DNA of 58,616 bases from assembly GCA_000697665.1 (NCBI GenBank), contig KL197718.1, forward strand, positions 1,072,857 through 1,131,472, in the 5' to 3' direction. This DNA is from Jaapia argillacea MUCL 33604. Its lineage: Eukaryota; Basidiomycota; Agaricomycetes; Jaapiales; Jaapiaceae. Shown here piece by piece: positions 35,042 through 46,522 of the stretch (position 1 is the first letter of the stretch; each line of letters begins with the position of its first letter). A model generated the notes under the pieces. It did no database searches. It saw only the letters and a program-made list of their open reading frames with translations, and was not told the origin of the DNA. A program made the position numbers and the translations under genes.

Positions 35042-37994
35042 ATGGAATCCGACAGCGATGAGTCTTCGCTGACTTCAATGTCTGATGGTGAATCGGCAAC
35101 CCCTTTGGCTCAGCGAGCAGCGAAAAAGACCAGGTCTGGAGGCGAGTACACCATCAAGAATCCACTGCGGCCTTACCGCAACACGCAATACACGACGCAG
35201 TCACTATATGGTGCGCTCATCACGCTGTTGCTTCTGAACCTTTGATGGAACTGCTGTTCAGACATGATCCACCAAAATGGCATCGACCTCGATCCCGAAT
35301 ACCAACGAGGTACGCTTCAGAATCGTTCCCAAGTATCATGGGGAAGTCTTTGGTACTCACTCTCTTTCGAAATAGATGTCGTCTGGCCTGAAGCGAAACA
35401 ATCAGGTTTGATTGATTCGATATTGCGTAACTATTATCTTCCTCCAATAATCTTTGGTGCGTTATTCGCCCACGTATCGTACTTTTGGGGTGATAACTAG
35501 GTTTAGCCTTCTTTTCTCGCGAGGATGGAACCGAGTCTCGTACATGCATCGATGGGAAACAACGATTAACTTCCATCCAAAGGTTTGGATCAATTTACAC
35601 ACCGTAAACCATGGCTAATTTTGCGTACCACAGATTCATGGACGGCATGGTACGTTTCGTCCTTCATGACGATTACCGAGGCTTACCATACCATTTGAAT
35701 GCAGATACCTCGTGAGTCTGTTCGCGTTCATGAGGAAGAACGAGCTGACAGCTCCCATTCTCTCAGACAAGGATACGTAAGCCCATTTATTCAACTTCTC
35801 CCCCCGTCGTGGCGTACCCATATTGTTTCAGATTCACAGGAGAGAAATTTTGGTTCAAGCAAACTGGAAAGACGAGGCGCCGTCTTCTCCCTAAGCAGCT
35901 CGTCCAACAGTTTCGGAATAAACAGGTCGGTACGGTTTCTAATTTATTTACATCTCGAACTAAATAGCGTATGATCTAGGTTGTATGCGCGGAGTACGAG
36001 GGACTCAACGGTGATCAGGAGCGAGAAATATTTCAGGTAACTTCTCTCACATGTATATTGTCTTCGTTCAGGTCCTCACCTTCGTTCAGCGTGTTCAATT
36101 AGGTGTCGCCCTCACGCCCGCAGGTATGACTTCCTGAAACACTGTTCTCCGCATACACTCATGTTTTTGCATACCAGAACGGATGCAAGCCCTCACCGGT
36201 CCCTGGCCCACCCTCGTTCGCAACATACAGAAGGATATCCTTGGTCCAGAAGGCTTTGGCAAGGATTTCGACTGGAACACGGAACGTGGGCGTGACTACT
36301 TTGGTGTCGCCGGCGTTGCATTCGTCATCTCAGAGCACCCGAAGATGCGCACGCCCCAAAAGGATCCCATCGCCAAGTTTCTCGAGCAATCCAAAGAACC
36401 CACCGCGGAGCAGAAGGCCGACCTGCTCGATACGTTCCGCATTTTCGTCGCTCTGGCCCGAGACAAGAAGTATAACACTCCATTCTCGAAACCCACGCGC
36501 GTTTCGCCTATCGAGTTTGTAGTGATCGGGTTGCTAATCTTCATACAAAAGAGCAAGCTCTCGTTGTGTCAGCTGTCGTCCGCGACCGCGTTGATGCGAA
36601 AGGATGTTCGGGCGGCCCACAAGGATATTCGTTCAAACAACACGGTGATGAAGACGCTTCATAACTTCATCACGAAGAAGTTGAAGCTCTCTGATCTCAC
36701 CAGCGACGGGAAGGGTGACGTCCCTGCTATCAGGGCTGTCAAACCTCCTGTGTCCAAGAGGAAGAGGGTAGTAGAAAGTGGTTCCGAGGATGAAGATAGG
36801 CCTCGACCTCACAAGTCCTCTTTAGCCTCATCAGCTTCTAGGGTGCCTAAATCATCTCAACCTGCTCTCCCTCCCTCTTCCCATCCCCCCCTCACCACAT
36901 CTCATCCACAGAGCAGACAACACACTGGGCAACCTCTACCATCTTCCTCCTCTACACCCACATCTTCATTTCCCTCTCAGGCACAGATTAAACAGAATGT
37001 GCTCAGCCTACCAAAGATTTCAAAGAAGAATCTGTCCAGACCAACTCTATCATCTAAATCTGAACCTAATTCTCCTCAAATCCTCTCCTTTGCTTCATCT
37101 AGTGCAAATCCACCTCCACTCCACTCTTCTGCAGAGATGTCCAGACCTAAAGCATCTCTCTTAGAGAGGATCCAGCCCACTTCTGGATCTTCTTCACCCC
37201 AACCATCTTCTACATCCTCCTTTCCTTCCATATCTTCTCCTTATCCCCCATCTTATCCACCCTCTCAACACTCTGGCCAGGTTGATAGATTGGCTCCTAT
37301 TTTGGCTGCCAAGGCTACCATTGATAGGACATCTGGGCCCTCCTCTTATCCCTCAAGAATGGGAACCTCTAGCCAACAAACTCATGACCCTAGACGACAG
37401 CCTTCAAGAGATGGTCTTGGTAATCTTCACCACTCTTATGTTGAGGATGGGGAGATTCAACCTTCACAACCACCTGGGTCTGGTTCTCACCTAAGCCAGT
37501 ATCCCAACCAGGATTATGTGATGGCTGAAAGTGGTGCCAACTCTTTTCACTTTCAGCAGAATCCTAACAATCCTTTGCATGCTTCTCAACAAGCTGCTAA
37601 TGGTCATGCTCATGCATCTGACTCTAGATTTGTATGGTCCTTCTGTCTTTTGAAGTTACTCCTTCCTGACTTTGTACCACTTTTTCTCTACCAGAATTGT
37701 CCTCCACCTTTAACACCACGGGCCTATTCTCAACCACCCCATATATCATCATCTTTACCCCCTCGTCCCTCCTTTAATCCAGCTCCACCACCAACATTTA
37801 GGCCACTTTCATCTGCCCCTTCATCTAGTCGAGGCTATCAAATGCATGATGAGAGAAGGCATCTTATAGAGGGAGGGCATGGACAAGGTGGAGATGGCAG
37901 ACATTACAGTGATTATCATGATCCACGTGATGGGAACCATCGAGGAAGGAGAGATTGGCAGGAGAGACCAAGAGATAGTGGGTGGCAGAGATAA
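35042..37994 (+). CDS. DUF262 (ParB/GmrSD-like) domain protein with Ser/Pro-rich tail
   Basis: Roughly 770 aa from about nine exons. Start ATG at 35042 (MESDSDESSLTSMSDGES). Residues about 40-200 form a DUF262/GmrS-type ParB-like domain: DLDPEYQRDVVWPEAKQSGL, ILRNYYLPPIIFG and the signature DGKQRLTSIQ, followed by GEKFWFKQ and LTPAERMQALTG. In bacteria this fold supports NTP-dependent nuclease activity; the fungal versions are uncharacterised. A helical segment follows, then a basic nuclear-type patch (KRKRVVESGSEDED) and more than 250 residues dominated by Ser, Pro and Gln. Near the end, GTATGG...ACCAG (about 37633-37694) is a probable in-frame intron removing a hydrophobic stretch, giving SDSRF followed by NCPPPL. 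It is probably nuclear; the role is unknown. Confidence 0.87.
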
Positions 37995-38847
37995 AGTTGG
38001 ATAGGTTCCAGGAAGATAGCATGGTAAAAAGTTCTGCAATCATGGTAAGTCTCTTCATGTTGTGAAGTGTTCTGCTGTGTCTCACATGATCTATCCAGTC
38101 CATGTTGTCCTTGTTCTAATGAGCACTCCGGTTGCTACAAATAGGTTTTGCTCGGTTCAAAAAGTATGGCATGCGACAATATTTCGAGTCAATTCTCCAT
38201 CCAATTGATTTCCCATTTGTGTAGTAGCTTTTGCAATCGTAGACTCGTATCTCGCAATTACTACCCCCGCGTTCGGTGAAACTGTAAAAATATTTCCCCT
38301 TCACGTCGAGAATAGAAATGTGACTTCACCACGCTGATAGACGCGCAACAAACTTTGATGGGGACAACGTCATCACTGGTTGATCACGGACATCCGCGCC
38401 TGCCGAAGTTTCTCCAAGCCAAAATGTGTCGCGTTCTCCGCTTTTGAGCCACCTCTCTTACCTAGCATACCGTCACGTCGTCATACACTCAATTTTACCT
38501 GCACGTCAAACGCGGATCCGGCAACTTACACGCCAGCTACAACTTTCGTAAGCCTCAACGCGTAGTGTTCATACTCGAGTGGAGCGCCTCAAGGTTTGAC
38601 GGTGCGCGTGCTGAGTTATTCTTATCGACCTCGGTGGGCCTGAGGATAGCGGTGACGCAAATGACAGATGAAATCACTTTGGCAGATTGTCCCGTATAAG
38701 AACGGAGTGACGTTAACTGGAGGTGTAGAGAACGGAACTACTTTTACTTGCCATCGACTACCTTCTCCAACCCCCACTCCCCCCGCCTCGCAGCTCGATT
38801 TCCACCCCGACTGTGCAGTCCACATCGCCAACTCTCCGTAGACGACG
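37995..38847. other. Intergenic, promoter of the glycosidase gene
   Basis: 853 bp. The last 100 bp before the glycosidase ATG are rich in C and T (38757-38850), a common feature of fungal core promoters. No gene was found. Confidence 0.45.
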
Positions 38848-40442
38848 ATGACGGTCATCCGCATCATGAGCACCATTATTTCCTTCCTCTTGTTCTCGTT
38901 GATCTTGCCGGTGTCTTCACAAAACCTAACGGGGGATCAAATAGCCACTGTTAAATCAAACTTGGCGAACGGTGCCAAACAGAGGTATGTGCTTTGAACA
39001 CCCACATACCTTCCAACTGCGCAGTACATTCAACGAAACGCACTTTCCTACAGTTGGGAAATCGGCACACGAGCCCAAGCACTTCTCGAATACGACTCAC
39101 CTCAATTCTCCGTCTTCTCCTCAGAGAAACTCCCACTCCAATCATCTATATTCTCTTCCTCCGTCCCAGGATCCTTAGGCGAAGTCCTAGCGATAGCCCA
39201 GTCAACCCTATCCAGTCTCGGTGGAGTCGGTACCAGTCCTCAACCTCTAGTCCCCAACGACGCAGTGGCGGGTGACCCAGCGAGCATCGGCGTCGCCGTG
39301 CTTCTCGCCAACTGGACGGGGGATGGTTCATCCAACAACACGAACGCCCAATATGGCCAAGCGGCTACCAACCAACTCGATTTCCTCTATACCGACGTCC
39401 CTCGAACCTCGGATGGAGCTATCTCACATCGTACGGACCAACTTCAACTATGGTCCGATTTCGTTTATATGGTACCACCGTTTTTGGCGTATTATGGGGT
39501 GACGAGTGGGAACAGGACGGTTGTTGAGGAGGCGTATAATCAGGTGAAGTTGTATAGGAATTATTTGAGGGATGCGAGTGCTGGGGGTTTGTGGAAGCAT
39601 GTCGTTTTGGGGAGTGGACAAGATTTGGGGCATTGGTCGACCGGTGAGTTTGCTGGTTTCTGTGGATAGAGGCGACGAGCTGATTGGTCCGATAGGTAAT
39701 GGATGGGCGGCGGCGGGGATGCTGAGGGTGCTTGCTACGATCCAGCGTTCGTCGTTTGCGAATGGGATGAAGAATGAACAAATTGATCTTGCGAATTGGG
39801 TTAGAGAGATCCATGGCGCTATGTATTCGCATCTCGTAAGTGATCATCGTCACCCCATTCGCTAGATATGACATACTGACCTTGGGATTATCACTCGTAT
39901 TGTGACTATCTATCTCGACTATGCGCAATGGAACAGCAACCCAACAATCTCTTCAAGAACTACGCCGACTCTAATACGAGTTTCGACGATGCGGCGAGTA
40001 CAGCTCTGCTAGCTGCGACTGTCTATCGGTTAGCGAACTTGTGGGGAACGCATACGTACATACCTGAGGCGGAGCGGTGTCGACAGACGCTCAGTGCTCC
40101 TGCCAACTCCAGGTACGTTCGTCCACCCACTCCATTTCCTTATCCCCCAGTCTCACTGCGCTCTTCCACCTTTCTAGCATGCCAAACAACGGATCTCCGC
40201 TAGCCCATTTCACGCAAGATATGTGGTTGACGCCAGTCGTGGACCCGTACAATGTCGGTCAACAAGGGACTCAAAGTCCAGAGTCGCTGGCGTTTGTGAT
40301 CGAGATGCAGAGTGCTTGGAGGGACTGGATACAAAGCGGTAGCAAGGGAGCGAATGGCGGAGGGAGGATATTTGGGAATGTTCAGTGGAAGTTAGTCGTC
40401 GGGGCCGTACTGGTCGTCGTTGGAGCGTTGGCGGCGGTGTAG
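38848..40442 (+). CDS. Secreted six-hairpin glycosidase-like protein, probably GPI-anchored
   Basis: About 440 aa in five exons. The N-terminal signal peptide is MSTIISFLLFSLILPVSS, ending near QNLTG. The body is the alpha/alpha six-hairpin fold seen in GH105-like enzymes: HRTDQLQLWSDFVYMVPPFL, then GLWKHVV, DLGHWSTGNGWAAAGMLR (joined over an intron), DAASTALLAATVYRL and SPESLAFVIEMQSAWRDW. Family members act on oligosaccharides outside the cell; the exact substrate is unknown. Several N-x-S/T sites are present. The C-terminus is a hydrophobic segment (LVVGAVLVVVGALAAV) with no cytoplasmic tail, after a small-residue region (SKGANGGGR), the pattern of a GPI-attachment signal. The splice between NLANGAKQ and WEIGTRAQALL uses acceptor ...CCTACAG. 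Confidence 0.88.
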
Positions 40443-40639
40443 AGTTGGATGGCTTGTGACGGTCGGATTTAAATAGGTGGGGAGGAAGATCTGACGATTT
40501 CTGGATGGATACCCATACGCTTCAAGTTGGAGCGAATTCTCAGCCTCGTTGTAATGCGTTAGTAGCGCTGTAGCTTTCCGTGTAGCCTAATAGTATCGAT
40601 ACGTTTAGTTTAGAAATACCATTAATGCGTGGATAATAC

Positions 40640-41110
40640 CTACTCGTCGTTGAGGACGGAGTCTGAGAGTTCCATGTCGAGCAGGGACCTTTCCAGTCAA
40701 AGGATCGAAGACGATGTTGAGGTCCGAGTCACTTGCATCATCGATCTCAATGCTCAAACCCAATCGATCGAAGCTGTCAACGAGGGCAGGTATCTTGTCC
40801 ACCTGAGCCGTGAACGAGGGAGTCGAATAGGTGCTACCAAAACATGCCATGAGACAGAGATAGAGCCCACTGCTAACCTGACAACTACAGTTAGCCGCTG
40901 GCAACGGAGAGCAATGAGCTGCAAGAGCACAGCATCGGAACTGCACGCGGGCAATCAAACACAGCCTTGATGCTTATGGCGCAATCGAATACGCGTTCAA
41001 AAGAAAGCCAGAATTGAGCTTCGAGCATGCAGAAGCGCTCGTTCTCGAGATCACTCGCCCACTCTTTCAACCTCCCGAAATCATCCACTGATCCAGGTTT
41101 CCCAAACATC
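40640..41110 (-). pseudogene. Relic of the 5' end of the gene at 46.5-48.9 kb
   Basis: From ATG 40850 the minus strand reads MACFGSTYSTPSFTAQVD, then PALVDSF and LGLSIEIDDASDS, almost the same as the start of the intact gene at 48937 (STPPFTAQVDEIPALVHGF, IEIDDASDS at the equivalent place). Homology stops shortly after DASDS. Upstream DNA also matches: cagcatcggaactgcacg near 40931 pairs with cagcatcagagccgcacg near 49034. So the promoter plus roughly the first 45 codons were copied or left behind. It has no continuation and is not a functional gene. Confidence 0.75.
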
Positions 41111-44100
41111 CTCACACCAGCACCCCATGAGGATTACCCACACATAACATCGAATAAAGGATCAGACTCCGATGTTCCAAGATCCAATCATACTGTTTCT
41201 CCAAACCAGCCACAAAATTAACCGCACCAACTTTCTCTTTGTTCAACGTCCCGATATCGCATCCAATTTCTTCAACCCAAAATCGAAATCAGAAACGGTT
41301 TGTTCTCCTGTTTGGTCGCTAGGAAAAGGTCTTTCCGGTCGGCGTCGAAACGGGTGAGGGTGGCGGGTTCTTCGGAGAGTTTGGTTTGCGCTTTGCATAG
41401 GGCGACCTGAGGTTCGTCCCGAAGAGTGAGCCCGACGGCGTCTCTCTGAAGGAGAGGAGAGGACGAACGTTGCAGCTTCACCAACTGTTGCTCGATTTTT
41501 TGAATCCTAGCTTGAGGTTTTTCGATCGCAACCTTCGTAGAGTCGATATCCTTCTCCATTTAATCTAAAACAATCAGTATCCTCGGTGTCGTCAAGGACG
41601 TATTACACCAACCTAATTCCAGTTGAGCAGTCTACAGGTCTTTCTGCTGCGTCTTGGCCACCGTGCTTGTGGCTGAAGTTCCGTATTCTGTTTTGCCTAG
41701 AGGAGCCCTTGATGGGTTTGAACTCAGCGAGAAATCTACGAGGGAATAAGCCCGCGTACCTTGAGCCCTTTAATCTTACCTGCACTCATCCATATCCTTC
41801 TCAAGGTTCTTCATCTCCTCCCTAACTCCTCCTCTATCCCACAAGCTCTTGACCGCTCCTTCGTCCGTCTCCTGAAGCTCATCGATCTGTGTGTCAATCT
41901 ATACCTACGTCCTCCATCGTCAGCGGCTCGTTACCAAATGCATATCTAGGGAAGGGGTGACGTACCTGATTGGCATTACTCCCCTCAATATCTCCCTGCG
42001 CCCACCTCAGCTCCTGGTCCGTAATCTCCACAACCCTCTTCATCCTTCCCACCTAACCCTGTCAATTCCTCTCCCTCTCCCTCGCCTCGCCCCCTCTCAA
42101 AAGTCCCCTCGCCACATCCGCCCTCGTCTCAAACTCTACCAACACCCGAATCAACACTGAGTCCCACTCGGTGTTGCACCTCAGGCTCCACTCAAAGTTC
42201 CACTAGGATCATGGGCGTCTCCGTCCAGAGTGACTGAACGGACACCGGTGTGAGAGGGGAGAGTGTACAGAGCTCTGTAGATCCTGCGTCGTTGGATGAG
42301 GGTGGCGCCGAGGTACGAAAGAAATGCCGATGGAGACGTCTTCCAGGCGATCGACAAGATAGACGGCGAGGCTTTTACTCAGCTACCTCCTCAGTACACC
42401 TTTGCATCCTTCTCGTCCTTCAAATGCAAAGATCAACACGGCAGAGGTAGGAATAGCTACGCCGATACGTACCTAGACGTCAGCGTTAGACAATTTCTTC
42501 GGCCGTGATCTCCAACAGTCGCATGACCGTAATCCCCTTCGTCCAGCGTAAGTAGGGAAGCGACCAATCCTTGACGCTGCTATCGTCAAACACCGGGTAT
42601 GGAGACTTTTGATCGAAGCTTGGATTTGAAAGTCGAGCGTTAACGGTGTCTGTTGCTTAAACGAGACAGTCAGATTCATACGAAGGAAAGGAAACAAATC
42701 ACTCACCTCAGTCACTATCCTAACCTCCTTCCTCGCCCAACTCAACATCTTCCCCCTCCCAACTCGTACCTCACTCCACTCACTTTCTCCCTGAAACTCT
42801 GAGCCCTCCTTCCCCGTCCCATCAAACTTGGCCTCCCTAACCTCCCTATCAACCTTCTTCCACCTCCCTGAAACTCTCATATCGCCTTTAAACTCGTCTC
42901 CAACTTGAGTTTCGTGGGTGGTTTGGGTGGGGAGGGTTCATTTTAGGATGGATAGTTGACGCATATAGCTAACTACGGAGTTGGATTTGGTTGTTGAAGA
43001 GGACGTGAGACTGGTCGGGAGGGATTGGAGGAGGTCGTTAGGGTTGCTTGAGTCGCGGTGTAGGAGTCTTTAACGGTGTTCAAGGGCTTGATTAGGTTTT
43101 CTACTTGGTTCTCTACTAGAGCCGCTTCGAGTTAGAAAACTCGAGCATTAGCTTATCCGACGTCTTCGATCACGAAACAACGGTAAAGAGCACACATACC
43201 TGAGGTAACTCCTTGGCTTTCCCCCTCCTCTTCAGCGCTCCCCTCCCCAACGACATCATTCCCCAACTCCCCAACCTCCTCTTCCAACCCCATAAACTTC
43301 CCGCCCGAGTTCACATCCTTCTCTCGTTTCTTCGCCCGCACGGACTAACCAATCTCAATCCTTCTTCACTGTCTTGTTTAACTTCGGTTCAGCGCGCCCT
43401 CGCCCTGCCTCCATCCTCAAGCTCGTATCGCTGGCCCTAGGCACTCGATTAACATTCTCGTCTTTTTACCCTTCCGCGTCCGATAAGGGAAGAAATCACT
43501 CACCATCTTCTCCAAACAGCCTTTTGACGAGGGAAATGAGTCGTATCCTTCTCCGCAATTCGCTTTTCTTCTCTTTGGATCATGCGCAAGATGCGGGGTT
43601 TTTGATCTTCGAACATCCGTGGTTTGGAGGCTTCTGCTTTCATACGCAGGATCTCGGGCAGCAGCGTCATTAGGACCTGCGAAAACGGGTGTTTGGTGAG
43701 AAGGGGGTGGAGTAAGGAGGTGGAAACGAACCTGTTAATACGGCCTAAGCGGGGCTGTCGATGTTGAGTTTGACGCTTCGGGAAAGACATTGGATGGTTC
43801 GTTCTTGAGGTTTTGGCCCTTTGATACATTCGGTAGGGCTAGCTGCATAAATAACCGCGACTTTGAGGTTAGTAGCTGAGGCCTGAGGCCTGAGGGGCCG
43901 AGTGAAGGGTGTTGGACGCACCTGACGTGTTATAGTAGTCTAGCTCCAATCCTCCATGCCATAAGGTGAAGTTGACCGATCGGAGTGTGGTACCGTGGCT
44001 TTGGTGATACCGGTTTGGGCGCATTCGCAATGAGGTCTTGTTGTGTTTGTGTGCATAACAGGAGGGGAACAAGGCCAAAGGATGATCTGGTTCGGTTCAC

Positions 44101-44150
44101 GTCCAGAATTGAGTATGAGTGCGGTTGCAGGGGAAGGGGCGGTTGAGATG
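41110..44150 (-). pseudogene. Decayed coding region (minus strand), unidentified
   Basis: Strongly strand-asymmetric DNA: the plus strand is pyrimidine-rich in long blocks, as expected from the complement of Glu/Lys/Arg/Asp-rich coding sequence. Minus-strand frames give coiled-coil-like pieces: AIEKPQARIQKIEQQLVKLQ (41272-41559), IDELQETDEGAVKSLWD (about 41780-41900), WKKVDREVREAKFDGTGKEG (42473-42880) and GLEEEVGELGNDVV (43153-43341). I could not join them into one gene; stops and frame changes separate them. The simplest reading is a degenerated gene or genes for a coiled-coil protein. The identity is unknown and the extent approximate. Confidence 0.35.
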
Positions 44151-46522
44151 GAGGGTTTCAATGCAATAAGCGAGTGCTAGCATGTCGACCAGACGCGTGA
44201 ACAGTCAAGTCCATCGAGCCTACACAAGGCAGCATATGAGTTGCAAACTTAGCGGGAAGAAGGCGGAACATCAACAATACGACATTGCATCACGGATCAA
44301 CCTCGGAATTGTCGAGATGTTTCTGTCTTGCCCTTACCGTCGTCGTATTCTTGGTTGGACGCTGCTAGCTCTGGCTATGGGGCGAAGGACAGGCGTTGTC
44401 ATCCAATCATATTTCTGGTCTCAATTCTATGGCTGTGATTGGCTTCTTCGAGCCCTCGCCCCCAGCTGAATCACTGTACAATTACACGACACTCCAACCC
44501 CATCCTCCCAGTTCACGCTCCCGTCGCTCCGGCCTAACCCAACGTCATCATCAGCGCTGCACCGACAATGAAGCACCAAAGAAAAGCCAGGATTCCAATC
44601 GTTTCCAGAGAGCAGGTCGCGGAAAATCTCTGTTTGCGATTGGACCTTTGCAAGTTTGCAATGACAAGTACTAGAGTGACACACGGCACATGTACTTGGT
44701 GCATTGCCAGTTAGTAGCGAATGGTTTCGAGTGTTGTAGAACCCTTATCAGTATGTCGTGTCTCAATTATCCTCCTTGTCCCCTTCTCAATTGTGTAGCG
44801 CATATACCTCTCCGTCCTGCATCCAAACCCGAGTTGCAATGTTCCAACTAGAGTCGCTATACATTCGACTCGGAACCCTCCCTCAAACATCACGAGGCCT
44901 CACGTATCACCAGCTCCTCCCCTCCATTTCTATCCCAGCCGAAGTCTCGATCGAACCAATATCCATCGCTCCGTCCATGCCACCACCTGTCCACCCGACG
45001 CACCCGTTCACTCCCGTGCATTCTGTGCCTTCATATCGCTCTTCACTCCTCCGTTCCCATCATCACACCAGATCAAGCAAATCTGATCCATCTACCGCCC
45101 TCGTACTGGAGACGCGAGAGTTTGGGCGCTTTCTTTGAAGCGAAGGGGGGGGCGGAGAGGGACAGGACCCCCGGGTGGGAGAAATTATCTACGATAAGCT
45201 TATTCGGCATAGTTTTTGCTTGGATTGAGCTACGCACCTTTACGAGTGGCTGGATGTGTGAGGGAGAACAGCCTTCTTAACAACTACGTCCGTCGAGACT
45301 CGTTACGGTCGGTTTGGCCTACTATGGATAAGATGGAATCCATGGCGAGGCCTGGGATCTCTTCTCGTCTCGTCGCGATTCCGGGTTCCATCGAGCCTAC
45401 GGATGGCTGTGAGACTCAGGGCTCACTGTATGCGACAAAACCCCGACGACATATCTTCCGAGACCTGTTTAGATGGATGATAGCACAATCGAGCTGCGAA
45501 TCTTGGACTCATGGAGCCATGCCACAAGACAACACTTGACAATTCGAGAATGTGTACTCGGCTGTTTCCCAGTATGTTTCCCATCCGAGCCTCTCCCGCC
45601 TTTGTCAAAACCGATACATCGTAGCAATGGACGTGGGGACGGAGAACTACTGTCCATCCGCTCTTGAATTTAGGACTTCTTCGTGTATCTGCGCCATCCA
45701 CACGCTCATCCGCGACAGCTAGACCTAGGGATAATTGAATTCGAAACTCGCTTCCAAGAACCTCGGCTCTGAGACATCGTAACTGGGCTGTCAAAGTACT
45801 GCAATGTTTTGGCAGGTGATTTTCTCGTACGTCGACCTTCCATCGGAGCCCTCCGATACTGGACCGAGCGTAGGTTGCCTCCGATCCGAAATTCTCCATC
45901 ATGCATCCCTTCCGCGAGGCACAACCCATCCTCGACTTGTGGATCATGATCGGAATTGGGGCGATGGAGTTCGTGACTCACTTCTGAGGAGCTGGGCAGT
46001 TGCGATTAGCGTTAGGTGCGTTCTTTGAACATCAAAATCCAGCGATACCTAACATCCATCGTATTCTTCTCAAGGTCGCCGAGCACTTTCCATCTATCAA
46101 CAAATTCGCGCAAACACTGATCATTCCTGCCACCGTCGAGTAACGTTGCTCCAGGCTCCTTCACATGCTTCTCCGTCGGTTCTCACCTCACATCCTTCCA
46201 CTCCACTTGAGAAATATCTACTCGCCTCTCGCCGATTTCGTTCAAGGCATACGGTGACGGCCCCAAAATGGCTGTTGATAAGGGACCTCGGATTCCAGAA
46301 TCAGACATTTGTGATCCAGATGTGGATTGGGCGTGGGGGCGTGGTGTGCAGGTTGGAGAGGAGTCTGTGCCGACTGGCGTTTGTTCCATTCGGCCTGTAG
46401 GGTCACCCTTAATCATGGTCAATCTTTCGTGTCCGCTTTCTTTTAGTTTGAAGAGTAATAAAACAAATGACATACTACAATTAGACAGGCAACACGATGA
46501 GGACCGAGAATGAGACCACCCC
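44151..46522. other. Gene-poor region with coding-like fragments
   Basis: No intact gene. On the plus strand about 46018-46143 a frame reads AFFEHQNPAIPNIHRILLKV, then AEHFPSINKFAQTLIIPATV and a stop; it looks like a true 3' exon. Just upstream (45900-45990), HPFREAQPILDLWIM is coding-like but ends in TGA. A Pro/Ser-rich frame lies at 44758-45138. These may be remains of one gene, but no start or continuous splice path was found. Confidence 0.3.

Noticed and set aside
45423-45947. 174-codon open frame on the minus strand
   Set aside because: No recognisable content, and overlapping frames on both strands are equally open; not supported as a gene.
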